Positions 20,001-27,557 of a stretch of DNA of 64,000 nt are shown one piece after another. Made by a program: the position numbers and the translations under genes. The notes beneath the pieces are model-generated. The model did not search any database, had not been told where the DNA came from, and worked only from the letters and a program-made list of their open reading frames with translations. Position 1 is the first letter of the stretch, and each line of letters opens with the position of its first letter. This stretch comes from Streptosporangiaceae bacterium NEAU-GS5. GTDB lineage: Bacteria; Actinomycetota; Actinomycetes; Streptosporangiales; Streptosporangiaceae. The DNA lies in assembly GCA_017592665.1 (NCBI GenBank), contig JAGFNW010000004.1:124001-188000 (forward strand), read 5' to 3'.

Positions 20001-20500
20001 ACGCCCGCGGCCTCTTCGATGAAGGCGCGGCGCTCCTCGGGGCCGGCGTGAAGGACCGTGTCGAGCTGCCCCTGGCCGACGATGACGTGCATCTCGCGGC
20101 CGATGCCGGAGTCGGACAGCAGCTCCTGGATGTCGAGCAGGCGGCAGGTGTCACCGTTGATCGCGTATTCGCTCTGGCCGGAACGGAACATCAGCCGGCT
20201 GATCGTGACCTCGGTGTAGTCGATCGGGAGCGCGCCGTCGGAGTTGTCGATCGTCAGCGTGACCTCGGCGCGGCCGAGTGGCGGGCGTGAGGAGGTGCCC
20301 GCGAAGATGACGTCTTCCATTTTTCCGCCGCGCAGCGACTTGGCGCTGTGCTCGCCCATGACCCAGGCGAGGGCGTCGACGACGTTGGACTTGCCCGAGC
20401 CGTTGGGGCCGACCACGCAGGTGATGCCCGGCTCGAACTTCAGGCTGGTCGCGGAGGCGAAGGACTTGAAACCGCGCAGAGTCAAGCTCTTGAGGTACAA
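17072..20500 (-). CDS. smc: Chromosome segregation ATPase SMC, with a shortened hinge
   Basis: Core of the SMC-ScpAB condensin, which extrudes DNA loops and organises the origin region. 1142 aa. Head: Walker A GPNGSGKSN (31-39), DVIFAGTSSRPP, and QGQLDTVL; the C-terminal half has the signature LSLLSGGERSLTAVAF and Walker B FYVMDEVEAALDD. Long Ala/Glu/Arg-rich coiled coils fill about 170-520 and 595-930. The hinge is odd: between the coils only about 70 residues remain (roughly 522-590), and they look like the end of a normal hinge (VVLAKDAETAARV, then a Gly/Ser-rich loop); the beginning is not recognisable. The frame is continuous. Start is TTG 20500 with a strong AGGGAGGGGG ribosome site. 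Confidence 0.95.
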   Translation of the reverse strand: MYLKSLTLRGFKSFASATSLKFEPGITCVVGPNGSGKSNVVDALAWVMGEHSAKSLRGGKMEDVIFAGTSSRPPLGRAEVTLTIDNSDGALPIDYTEVTISRLMFRSGQSEYAINGDTCRLLDIQELLSDSGIGREMHVIVGQGQLDTVLHAGPEERRAFIEEAAGVLKHRKRKEKALRKLDAMQANLTRVQDLATELRRQLKPLGRQAEIARKAAVIQADLRDARLRLLADDIIQLRAQLERETADEAAVVARRAQVEAELSEGQRRETELETAEGAAQPRLTAAQETFYRLSALRERLRGVESLAAERERHAADAAAIERRGRDPEDFEREAAEVREQERVLREELAETQERLAEAVERRTAAEDAQAEEERRLAAAARAAADRREGLARLRGQVDSARSRARAADEEIGRLAKALADAEGRAEEAQAELDAREDGRPEADPQLVADLAAAQLEIDVARAAVDAARDVAGQAAAAVEEAESAVAGPAAELAAAKSAVGTARSADQEAQRAVTALQARLEALDMSLSRGDVEWVTGLLPAPDRPVVLAKDAETAARVTRERPELSARFGAESGGLFGTLTGSGGSGGSTWEVRAALERASADLDAARTAAEEGAAALEAAFDAERMAQETVEAAQARVAEAQAAAGAAHGAVNTAQNGLNAAQAGLDRIRGRQRDADQKAAQEAKQLARLEAAVTAARQEAARLATAVRDAEEAKQVAQAGVLELEERFAEAEYAGELEAEPTTEARDGLATATQAARQGEVEARLAVRTSEERVRGIAGRADGLLRAAQRERDDRASAAEQRERRRRQAATAASVARMTRRALVTLERSLARAAGERDQAERARGEIDAELKTVRARVRELSGELDKLVNRVHGSEMARTEQRMRLEQLEERAFEEYAVEVDTLIAEYGPDVPVPGDPPVPYVREEQEKRARAADRQMTQLGKVNPLALEEFAALEERHAFLNSQLEDLKKTRKDLLLVVKEVDDRVEQVFTAAYEDVAREFGQIFERVFPGGEGRLMLTDPNDMLTTGVEVEARPPGKKVKRLSLLSGGERSLTAVAFLIAIFKARPSPFYVMDEVEAALDDTNTQRLLTLFEELRQSSQLIVITHQKRTMEVADALYGVSMRGDGVTQVVSQRLREHV

Positions 20501-20536
20501 ACCCTATGCCCCCTCCCTGGTCATCGGGACAGACTA

Positions 20537-20565
20537 CCTCTATGGTGGCGCACCAAACGCGCAAA
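20537..20565 (-). promoter_or_regulatory. Promoter of smc
   Basis: On the minus strand TTTGCG (20565-20560), a 17-bp spacer and TAGAGG (20542-20537) precede the smc TTG by about 37 nt. The -35 overlaps the foot of the upstream terminator hairpin. Confidence 0.45.
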
Positions 20566-20600
20566 CGCCGTTCGGCGCCTTGGGCGTCGAACGGCGTTTG
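20562..20600 (-). terminator. Hairpin terminator between the coiled-coil gene and smc
   Basis: A perfect 13-bp stem (CAAACGCCGTTCG with CGAACGGCGTTTG, 13-nt loop) lies about 150 bp after the 63-aa coiled-coil gene. The run of T after it is short, so it may terminate only in part. It probably separates the mutM-acyP unit from smc. Confidence 0.6.
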
Positions 20601-20751
20601 GGATCACGTGCTATTCAACGATCTCGCGGCTCATTGCCGAAAGACGATGATGTCGTGACATATCGCTGTGACATGACGAGGGACGCCTCGTGAGGCGCCC
20701 CCTGACGGCGATCTTCAAGTTGTCCCCGTCTCCGGGGTCGTGCCCGACCTC

Positions 20752-20943
20752 TCAGGTGAGGGCCGGCTCGCGATCCTGCAGATGGACCAGGTCCTCGTCA
20801 CGAGCCTGCGCAAGCGCGTCGTTCTGGGCCTGGAGCCGGGTGAGTTCTGCCTCGAGATCACGGACACGCTGCTGAAGGCGGCGCATTTCCGAGATCATGC
20901 GAGGGTCAGGACCGCCGACGTGGCCGAGTAGAGCCTTCGCCAT
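20752..20943 (-). CDS. Small coiled-coil protein beside smc
   Basis: 63 aa. The N-terminus MAKALLGHVGGPDPRMISEM is, as I recall it, strongly conserved among actinobacteria; the middle (about 20-50) is a heptad-patterned coiled coil (MRRLQQRVRDLEAELTRLQA) and the tail is acidic. ATG 20943 has an excellent GGAGGACCC ribosome site. No function is known to me. Its place between acyP and smc is the same as I recall in Streptomyces. It may dimerise and bind a larger partner. Confidence 0.75.
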   Translation of the reverse strand: MAKALLGHVGGPDPRMISEMRRLQQRVRDLEAELTRLQAQNDALAQARDEDLVHLQDREPALT

Positions 20944-21131
20944 GGTTAAGGGTCCTCCACGCTGAGTGACCAGACTGGTTCGCGCACTTCATACCGCGGG
21001 AGGGGTGCGCGTGGTTCCTCTCAAGAGTCGCACCGCCTGCGGAGACGGTCAAGTTGAACGCTCCGCGTCGCTGTATCGGTGGGCACTCTCGACATGTAAA
21101 TATACCTCATTTGGGGGGTTTAAGGGAAGGG

Positions 21132-21428
21132 CTACCTCTCCACAAAGCCGACCAAATCCCCCTTTGGTTCGGTCCAACGTTCGGCAATGCCCATGACCTG
21201 GCCCGGAGTCCCGCCGCCGTGCAATAGACCAAGCAATTGCTCACAAGATTCCCGTGGACCTTCGGCCACCACCTCAACCCTGCCGTCGGACAGGTTGGCG
21301 GCCCACCCGGAGACGCCAAGCTCCAGCGCACGGGCCCTGACCCACCACCGGAAGCCCACCCCCTGGACCCTCCCGCGCACCCAGGCGGTGAGCCTTACCA
21401 TCGGGCGTTCCGGGGGCGAGGTTGACAT
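21132..21428 (-). CDS. acyP: Acylphosphatase
   Basis: 98 aa; hydrolyses acyl phosphates such as carbamoyl phosphate. The catalytic pair is visible: Arg in [16 protein letters not shown] and Asn in [18 protein letters not shown]. The fold is a complete single alpha/beta sandwich. Two starts are possible: ATG 21428, which overlaps mutM by 34 nt, and ATG 21401 ([10 protein letters not shown]), which better matches the family N-terminus. Neither has a clear Shine-Dalgarno, which fits coupling to mutM. Confidence 0.9.
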   Translation of the reverse strand: MSTSPPERPMVRLTAWVRGRVQGVGFRWWVRARALELGVSGWAANLSDGRVEVVAEGPRESCEQLLGLLHGGGTPGQVMGIAERWTEPKGDLVGFVER

Positions 21429-22243
21429 TTCGGACAGCTATAGGACGACCGATTCATGAACGCCTCGCGGCGGATAGGCGTGCCGCAGCGGGGACACGGC
21501 TCATCGCGCCGGCCGTAGACGGCCAGCGAACGATCGAAGTAGCCGCTCTCCCCGTTGACGTTCACGTAGAGGCTGTCGAAGGACGTGCCGCCCTGACCGA
21601 GCGCCTCGGTCATGACCTCGCGCGCCCCCGCCAGCACGTCGGCGATCTTGGGTCTGCTCAGCGTCTCGGTCGGCCGCGCCCAGTGCAGGCGGGCCCGCCA
21701 CAGCGCCTCATCGGCGTAAATGTTGCCCACGCCGCTGATCAGGGATTGGTCGAGCAATGCCCGTTTTATTCCCGTACGGCGTTTGCGGATCCGGTCAGCG
21801 AAAATTGCGGCGTCGAAGACCGGCTCAAAGGGATCAGGAGCGATATGCGCGATCACCTTCGGGACGTTTCCCGCCATCGGCGTGACCAGGACATGGCCGA
21901 ACGTCCGCTGATCGACGAAGCGTACGTCAGGACCACCGTCAGTGAACGCGAGCCGCACTCGGAGATGCTTTTCTGCCGGTGACTCCGGAGGGACGACCAG
22001 CAGCTGACCGCTCATCCCGAGATGCGCCAGGAGCGCGTCATCGCCGTCCGAAAGCGGCAACCACAGATATTTGCCGCGCCGCTCGGCCGACCGGATCGCA
22101 CGACCCTTCAGCTGATCGGCGAGCAGACCCTCGTTGCGGCGGACGGCGCGCGGATGCAGCACCTCGGCCTCGGCGATGGTCCGCCCGGCCACCCAGCGCA
22201 CCAGCCCGCGCCGCACCACCTCTACCTCAGGCAGCTCCGGCAT
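21395..22243 (-). CDS. mutM: Formamidopyrimidine-DNA glycosylase
   Basis: Base-excision repair enzyme that removes 8-oxoguanine and cleaves the strand. 282 aa. The N-terminus MPELPEVE provides the catalytic Pro2 and Glu3; Lys in RRGKYLW is the conserved DNA-contacting lysine; the helix-two-turn-helix has [13 protein letters not shown]; the C-terminal zinc finger is CPRCG...CPKC. It lies 4 bp after rnc and overlaps acyP, so it is part of the rnc-mutM-acyP unit. Confidence 0.97.
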   Translation of the reverse strand: MPELPEVEVVRRGLVRWVAGRTIAEAEVLHPRAVRRNEGLLADQLKGRAIRSAERRGKYLWLPLSDGDDALLAHLGMSGQLLVVPPESPAEKHLRVRLAFTDGGPDVRFVDQRTFGHVLVTPMAGNVPKVIAHIAPDPFEPVFDAAIFADRIRKRRTGIKRALLDQSLISGVGNIYADEALWRARLHWARPTETLSRPKIADVLAGAREVMTEALGQGGTSFDSLYVNVNGESGYFDRSLAVYGRRDEPCPRCGTPIRREAFMNRSSYSCPKCQPRPRNARW

Positions 22244-22247
22244 CGGG

Positions 22248-22985
22248 TCAGGCCGCGCCTTCGCGGCGGTCGCGGATGGTCCGGATCGCCGTCCAGGCCG
22301 CCTCGGCCGCCTGCTGCTCGGCTTCCTTCTTGCTCCGCCCGGCGCCCTTGCCGTAGTCCTGCCCGCCGACCCGGACGGTCGCGGTGAAGGACTTGGCGTG
22401 ATCGGGACCGCTCTCCTCGACCTGGTATTCGGGGACGCCGAGCATCTCCGAGGCCGTGAGCTCCTGCAGCGAGGTCTTCCAGTCGAGCCCGGCGCCGAGC
22501 GAGGCCGACCGGGTGATCAGCGGATCGAACAGCACGTGGACGACCCGGAACGCCTCGTCGAGGCCCTTGTCGACGTAGACCGTGCCGATCAGGGCCTCGA
22601 GGGTGTCGGCCAGGATCGACGACTTGTCGCGCCCGCCCGTGCCCTCCTCGCCCCGGCCGAGCCGCAGATAGCGGCCCAGGTCGAGGGTGCGCGCCACGTC
22701 GGCGAGCGCCCGCATGTTGACCACCGCGGCCCGGAGTTTGGCCAGCTGCCCCTCGGGCAGGTCAGGATGGCCGCGGTAGAGCGTGTCGGTGACCACCAGG
22801 CCGAGCACCGAGTCGCCCAGGAACTCCAGGCGCTCGTTGGTCGGCAGGCCACCGTTCTCGTACGCGTACGAGCGGTGCGTCAGGGCCCGCTCGAGGATCG
22901 AATCGTCAAGACGCACGTCGATCACGCGCGCCAGCTCATCCCTGGCGACCTCTACGGCCACCGGCTTCGGGGCGGCTGCACCCAC
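22248..22985 (-). CDS. rnc: Ribonuclease III
   Basis: Double-strand-specific endonuclease for rRNA and mRNA processing. 245 aa. Signature [13 protein letters not shown] (about 49-61) with catalytic Glu and Asp, the second acidic pair in [15 protein letters not shown], and a C-terminal dsRNA-binding domain (about 165-235, ending with [13 protein letters not shown]). GTG 22985 has a GGGAGG ribosome site 5 nt upstream. A 228-bp gap (22986-23213) separates it from rpmF; no gene or clear hairpin is seen there, and it may hold an rnc promoter. Confidence 0.97.
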   Translation of the reverse strand: MGAAAPKPVAVEVARDELARVIDVRLDDSILERALTHRSYAYENGGLPTNERLEFLGDSVLGLVVTDTLYRGHPDLPEGQLAKLRAAVVNMRALADVARTLDLGRYLRLGRGEEGTGGRDKSSILADTLEALIGTVYVDKGLDEAFRVVHVLFDPLITRSASLGAGLDWKTSLQELTASEMLGVPEYQVEESGPDHAKSFTATVRVGGQDYGKGAGRSKKEAEQQAAEAAWTAIRTIRDRREGAA

Positions 22986-23213
22986 AACTGCCTCCCAGTC
23001 TCACGCATCTGTCATGCATGGCGATGCGAACACGGTGGCAACGTGGTCGTGGATGCCCGAAGACGTGGTGGGCGCCGGGTCGATCCCATCGCTGGATCCG
23101 GCGTCCACCACGGCCGCGGGCGGGCCGCCACCGCACGCGCTTGTGAAAGCAAGGTAGCGCCGGGCGAGTCATTTGACGACCCGCACCGGCGCTTGACTAT
23201 GCTTGCGCGCCGA

Positions 23214-23393
23214 TCAGGACGACGGCTCGATCACCTGACGACGGTTGTAGGTGCCGCAGGTCGGGCAGGCCACGTGCGGGCGCTTCGGCGAGCGGCACTG
23301 CGGGCAGCTCACGAGCGCGACCGCGCTGGTCTTCCACTGGGACCTGCGGGCGCGCGTGTTGCTCCGCGACATTCTCCGCTTGGGAACGGCCAC
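23214..23393 (-). CDS. rpmF: 50S ribosomal protein L32, zinc-binding type
   Basis: 59 aa. The frame begins [20 protein letters not shown] at GTG 23393 and ends with QVIEPSS. Two CxxC pairs (CPQC and CPTC) give the zinc-binding (C+) form of L32. It starts one base after the DUF177 stop (TGA-C-GTG), so translation is coupled, as usual for the yceD-rpmF pair. Confidence 0.96.
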   Translation of the reverse strand: MAVPKRRMSRSNTRARRSQWKTSAVALVSCPQCRSPKRPHVACPTCGTYNRRQVIEPSS

Positions 23394-23394
23394 G

Positions 23395-23952
23395 TCAGGC
23401 CTCCTGATCGTCTTCTTCGTCGTTTACCACTGCCAGGCCTTGCAGAGCAGCCCAACGGGGATCGGTCTGCTCGTGCCGATGATCGGGGCCGGCTTCCGCC
23501 AGCTTCACCCCGCACTCCGTGCAGAGACCGGGGCAGTCATCACTGCACACCGGACTCAGCGGCAGTGCGAGCACCACCGCGTCGCGGAACACCGGCTCGA
23601 GATCGAACAATTCGCCGTCGAGGAGCGAATCGTCCTCTCCGGCTTCCTCCGCCTCGTAGAAGAAGAGCTCCTGGAAGTCGACCTCGATGTCCGAGGTGAC
23701 CGGATCCAGGCAGCGGGAGCACTCTCCGGAGAGAGGCGCCGTCGCCGTGCCCGTGGCGAGCACGCCTTCCACCACCGCTTCGAGCCGGAAATCCAGCTCG
23801 ACATCGGCGTCCTTTGGAACGCCGATCATGCCGACCGCGAGATCCGCCGGAGCCGGGAGAGTCAGGGACAGCTTCCGCATCGACCCTGGCCGCCTGCCCA
23901 GGTCGTGAGTTGAGATCACCCAAGGGGCGCGGGGGTCGAGGTGCGGAATCAT
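23395..23952 (-). CDS. DUF177/YceD family protein
   Basis: 185 aa. YceD proteins accompany rpmF in most bacteria and are implicated in 23S rRNA or large-subunit maturation. Visible features: the [20 protein letters not shown] start, a CSRC pair mid-protein and a [13 protein letters not shown] cluster near the C-terminus, which probably binds zinc, then an acidic tail. I choose ATG 23952 ([10 protein letters not shown]), with a GAGAG ribosome site; an in-frame ATG at 23970 is the alternative. The gene lies directly upstream of rpmF. Confidence 0.9.
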   Translation of the reverse strand: MIPHLDPRAPWVISTHDLGRRPGSMRKLSLTLPAPADLAVGMIGVPKDADVELDFRLEAVVEGVLATGTATAPLSGECSRCLDPVTSDIEVDFQELFFYEAEEAGEDDSLLDGELFDLEPVFRDAVVLALPLSPVCSDDCPGLCTECGVKLAEAGPDHRHEQTDPRWAALQGLAVVNDEEDDQEA

Positions 23953-24018
23953 GCTGCTCTCGCTAGGCATGGCGAATCAACGCCGTCGTACAAGGCCGAG
24001 AAGCAAGAATACCAGTAT

Positions 24019-24495
24019 TCAGCCGTGGAGCCGTTCGAGCAGAAGCTGATGGACGAGATCGGGCACCAGCCCGGCCACGTCGCCGCCGTACCGCGCGATC
24101 TCCTTCACGCGGCTCGACGACAGGAACGAATACTCCGGGTTGGTCGGCATGAACAGCGTCTCCACGCCCGACATGCGGTAGTTGAGCTGGGCCATCTGCA
24201 GCTCGTAGTCGAAGTCGCTGACCACGCGGATGCCCTTGACGATGGCCGGGATGCCCTGCTGCCGGCAGAAGTCGACCAGCAGGCCGTGGAACTTCTCCAC
24301 CCGCACGTTGCCGTACTCCTTGGTCACCGTCTGCAGGATGTCGATCCGCTCCTCGACGGTGAACAGGCTCTTCTTCTCGACGTTGATCAGGACGGCGACG
24401 ACGACCTCGTCGTACAGCCGGGCGCACCGTCCGACGATGTCCAGATGCCCGTTGGTGACGGGGTCGAAGGACCCCGGACAGACCACTCGACGCAA
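24019..24495 (-). CDS. coaD: Phosphopantetheine adenylyltransferase
   Basis: Penultimate step of coenzyme A synthesis: 4'-phosphopantetheine + ATP gives dephospho-CoA. 158 aa. Nucleotidyltransferase motif GSFDPVTNGHLDI near the N-terminus, VKGIRVVSDFDYE in the middle, and SFLSSSRVKEIA (ISSS-type motif) near the C-terminus. The start is TTG 24495 with an AAGAAGGGG ribosome site. It follows rsmD by 22 bp, the common rsmD-coaD pair. Confidence 0.96.
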   Translation of the reverse strand: MRRVVCPGSFDPVTNGHLDIVGRCARLYDEVVVAVLINVEKKSLFTVEERIDILQTVTKEYGNVRVEKFHGLLVDFCRQQGIPAIVKGIRVVSDFDYELQMAQLNYRMSGVETLFMPTNPEYSFLSSSRVKEIARYGGDVAGLVPDLVHQLLLERLHG

Positions 24496-24517
24496 GGCGC
24501 ACCCCTTCTTCAGACGG

Positions 24518-25069
24518 TCAGGCGCGACCGTACCAAACGGACGCTTCGCCGTAACGCCGGACCCTGTCCTCCTCGAAACCGTCCGGCCACACCAGATCCT
24601 TGCCCCGAGATTCGCGCTCTATGGCGACCAGCGCGCCACCGGCGAGCCAGCCGTTGTCGCGCAGCGCCTCCAGCACGCCCGTCACCGCGTCGTCCCCCAG
24701 CGCGTACGGAGGGTCGGCGAACACGAAGTCGTACGGTTCGGGACACGGCCGGCCCACGACACGCTCGACCTTGTCGGCGATCACCTCGGCACCGGGCAGG
24801 CCGAGGGCGGCCACGTTCGCCTTGATCGTCCGAACGGCCCTGGCGTCCGACTCGACGAGCAGGGCGTGCGGCGCGCCGCGGCTCAGCGCCTCGAGACCCA
24901 CGGCGCCCGACCCCGCGTAGAGGTCGAGGGTCCTGCCAGGGTCGCCCAGCACCGACCCGACCGTGGCGAAAAGCCCTTCCCTGGCGCGGTCGCTGGTCGG
25001 ACGGGTGCCGCGCCCCGGCGGCACCGCAAGCCGCCTGCCGCCTGCCAATCCCGCGATCACTCGTGTCAC
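24518..25069 (-). CDS. rsmD: 16S rRNA (guanine966-N2)-methyltransferase RsmD
   Basis: SAM-dependent rRNA methyltransferase, 183 aa. VIAGLAGGRRL then RPTSDRAREGLF at the N-terminus, SAM-binding LDLYAGSGAVGLEALSRGA, acidic LVESDARA, and catalytic FADPPY. GTG 25069 (VTRVIAGLAGG) matches the usual start; the frame is open to 25237, but that segment lies in the structured intergenic region and looks non-coding. It heads the rsmD-coaD-yceD-rpmF-rnc run. Confidence 0.95.
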   Translation of the reverse strand: MTRVIAGLAGGRRLAVPPGRGTRPTSDRAREGLFATVGSVLGDPGRTLDLYAGSGAVGLEALSRGAPHALLVESDARAVRTIKANVAALGLPGAEVIADKVERVVGRPCPEPYDFVFADPPYALGDDAVTGVLEALRDNGWLAGGALVAIERESRGKDLVWPDGFEEDRVRRYGEASVWYGRA

Positions 25070-25173
25070 AGGTCGATTCTCGCAGGTCAAGAGTGCGTAA
25101 GAGGTGGCGACGAATAGGTAAGGGTAGTTCCGTTCGGACCTGACTACCCGCAAGATGGGTCTGCGGCCTTCAG

Positions 25174-25310
25174 GTGACCCAGGGGAAGGCCGGCCGATGT
25201 GATCGTGAGCCCTTCCGCACATCGGCGCCCTCGGCACCTGACCCGAGGGTGGGCCCGGCCTAAGGACGGCATTCGGGGGGAGGCCGTCCTGCGGCTGGGC
25301 CCTGGGTCAC
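25174..25310 (-). ncRNA. Candidate structured RNA between recG and rsmD
   Basis: The 270-bp gap between recG and rsmD contains nested complementary segments: an outer 11-bp perfect stem (25174-25184 with 25300-25310) enclosing hairpins 25193-25201/25218-25226 (9 bp perfect), 25228-25234/25243-25249 (7 bp perfect) and 25263-25270/25283-25290 (8 bp perfect), the last extendable by 25251-25260/25293-25302 (9 of 10). Together they draw a multi-branched junction. I do not recognise a known riboswitch. It could be a leader of the rsmD operon or a 3' structure of recG. The strand is taken from the flanking genes; pairing alone does not decide it. Confidence 0.4.
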
Positions 25311-25339
25311 ATCTCTTCCTCCCCCAACCGGCCCTTTCC

Positions 25340-27511
25340 TCAGGTCTTCTCGAGATAGTCGGCGCGGTCATCGGCGATCAGAGCGTCCACTTCGGCACGC
25401 AGAGCCGGATGGGCGGCCAGCTCGGGATCGGCGGCCAGGACGGCGGCCGCCTCTTCACGCGCCGCCTCGATCACATCTTCGTCGCGCAGCAGCTGCAGCA
25501 TCTTGAGCGACGACTGGCGGCCCGACTGGGCCACGCCCAGCACGTCGCCCTCGCGCCGCTGCTCCAGGTCGACCTTGGACAGCTCGAATCCGTCGAGCGT
25601 CTCGGCCACCGAATCGAGCCGCGCCCGAGTCGGGGTGTCCGGCACAGACTCGGTCACCAGCAGGCACAGCCCCGGCAGGCCGCCGCGGCCCACCCGGCCG
25701 CGCAGCTGGTGCAGCTGTGACACGCCGAAGCGGTCGGCGTCCATGATGACCATGACCGAGGCGTTGGGCACGTCGACGCCCACCTCGATGACCGTGGTCG
25801 CGACGAGCACGTCGACCTCGCCCCGGGCGAAGGCGCGCATGATCGCGTCCTTCTCCTCCGGTGGCAGCTTGCCGTGCAGCACGCGCAGCCTGAGCCCCTG
25901 CAAGGGGCCTTCGGCGAGCATCTCGGCGACGTCGAGCACGGCCAGCGGCGGACGGCGCTCGTCCTCCTTGGCGAGATCGCCCTTCGTCAGATCGCCCTCG
26001 TCGCCCTCCTGGTCGCCGATCCGGGGGCAGACCACATACGCCTGGCGGCCGAGGCCGATCTCCTCCCGGATGCGCTCCCAGGTGCGCTCGAGGTAGTGGG
26101 GCTTCTCGGCGGCCGGTACGACATGCGAGGTGATCGGCGCGCGGCCGGACGGCAGCTGCGCCAGGGTGGAGACCTCCAGATCGCCGAAGACGGTCATGGC
26201 GACCGTACGAGGAATGGGTGTGGCCGTCATGACCAGCACATGCGGGCGGCCGCCCGCCGACTTGGCGCGCAACGCGTCGCGCTGCTCGACGCCGAAGCGG
26301 TGCTGCTCGTCGACGACGACCAGGCCGAGGTCGGCGAACTGGACCTTCTCCTGCAGCAGGGCGTGGGTGCCGACCACGATCCCGGCCTGGCCCGAGGCGG
26401 CGTCGAGCAGGTTGGAGCGCTTGGCCGCGGCGCCCATCGAGCCGGTGAGCAGGGCGACGCCGGTGCCGCCGAGCATGCCGCCGCCCGCGAGGTCGCCCAG
26501 CATCGCCGTGATGGACCGGTGGTGCTGCTGGGCCAGCACCTCGGTCGGTGCCAGCAGGGCCGCCTGCCCACCCGCGTCGACCACCTGCAGCATCGCGCGG
26601 AGGGCGACCACGGTCTTGCCCGCCCCGACCTCGCCCTGGAGCAGCCGATGCATGGGATGAGGTTCGGCCAGGTCGCCGGCGATCTCCGCGCCCACCTCGC
26701 GCTGGCCTTCGGTGAGCTGGAACGGCAAGCGGCCGTCGAAGTCGCCGAGAATGCCGCCCGCGCGTGGCGGCCGGGGCGTGGCCGGCAGCGCCGACGCCGC
26801 CATCCGCCGCTGGACCAGCACGGCCTGCAGCACGAACGCCTCGTCGAACTTGAGCCGCTTCCTGGCTCGCTGGACGTCGCCCATGTCGCGAGGGCGGTGG
26901 ATCAGCGTCAGGGCCTCGCTGAGGCCGATCAGCCCCTGCCTGCTCCTGATCTCGGGCGGCAGCGGGTCGTCGAGGCTGAGCACGTCGAGGACGGTCCGCA
27001 CGGCCCGGCGGATCTTCCAGGTGGCCAGGCCCTGCGCGGACGGATAGATCGGCACGGGCGCGGACGCGAACTCCTCGGCGCTCTCCTCCTCGTCGGTCGC
27101 GTAGTCGGGATGGTTCAGCCCGACACGGCGGGTGCGGCCGCCGGGGAACACGTTGACCTTGCCGGAGAACATCGCCTCCGTGCCCGGCAGCAGCCGCTGC
27201 TCGGCCTGGTAGGCGCCCTTGCCGAAGAAGGCGAGGTGCAGCTCGTCACGGCCGTCGGTCACCTTGACGTCGAGCCAGGTGCCCTGCCGGTTCTTCATGG
27301 GGCGGCGCTGCACCGAGGCGACCCGCCCGGTCACGGTGACGTGGTCGTCGTGGCACAGCGAGGCGATCGGCGTCAGCTCGCCGCGCTCGGCGTAGCGCCG
27401 GGGGTAGTGCCGCAGCAGCTCGCCTACGGTGGCCAACCCGAGCGAGCTCTCCAAAGGCGCGGCCGACCGCTCCCCCAGCACGCGCTTCAACGGCTCGTCG
27501 AACCTCGTCAC
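25340..27511 (-). CDS. recG: ATP-dependent DNA helicase RecG
   Basis: Branch-migrating helicase that reverses stalled forks and processes Holliday junctions. 723 aa. N-terminal wedge/OB domain (about 45-160, with the LRHYPRRYAERG segment), Walker A GEVGAGKTVVALRA, DEQHRFGVEQR (motif II region), MTATPIPRT (motif III), TTVIEVGVDVPNA and the QLRGRVGRG motif VI. I start at GTG 27511 (VTRFDEPLKRVLG); GTG 27568 in frame would overlap the upstream gene and add atypical sequence. Confidence 0.95.
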   Translation of the reverse strand: MTRFDEPLKRVLGERSAAPLESSLGLATVGELLRHYPRRYAERGELTPIASLCHDDHVTVTGRVASVQRRPMKNRQGTWLDVKVTDGRDELHLAFFGKGAYQAEQRLLPGTEAMFSGKVNVFPGGRTRRVGLNHPDYATDEEESAEEFASAPVPIYPSAQGLATWKIRRAVRTVLDVLSLDDPLPPEIRSRQGLIGLSEALTLIHRPRDMGDVQRARKRLKFDEAFVLQAVLVQRRMAASALPATPRPPRAGGILGDFDGRLPFQLTEGQREVGAEIAGDLAEPHPMHRLLQGEVGAGKTVVALRAMLQVVDAGGQAALLAPTEVLAQQHHRSITAMLGDLAGGGMLGGTGVALLTGSMGAAAKRSNLLDAASGQAGIVVGTHALLQEKVQFADLGLVVVDEQHRFGVEQRDALRAKSAGGRPHVLVMTATPIPRTVAMTVFGDLEVSTLAQLPSGRAPITSHVVPAAEKPHYLERTWERIREEIGLGRQAYVVCPRIGDQEGDEGDLTKGDLAKEDERRPPLAVLDVAEMLAEGPLQGLRLRVLHGKLPPEEKDAIMRAFARGEVDVLVATTVIEVGVDVPNASVMVIMDADRFGVSQLHQLRGRVGRGGLPGLCLLVTESVPDTPTRARLDSVAETLDGFELSKVDLEQRREGDVLGVAQSGRQSSLKMLQLLRDEDVIEAAREEAAAVLAADPELAAHPALRAEVDALIADDRADYLEKT

Positions 27512-27557
27512 GGTGTCCAGTTCTACCGCCAGACGGCGACACAATTCATGCGACGCC

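Noticed and set aside
17078-20290. 1070-codon open frame antisense to smc
   Set aside because: A shadow of the high-GC smc codons; the minus-strand SMC has complete motifs.
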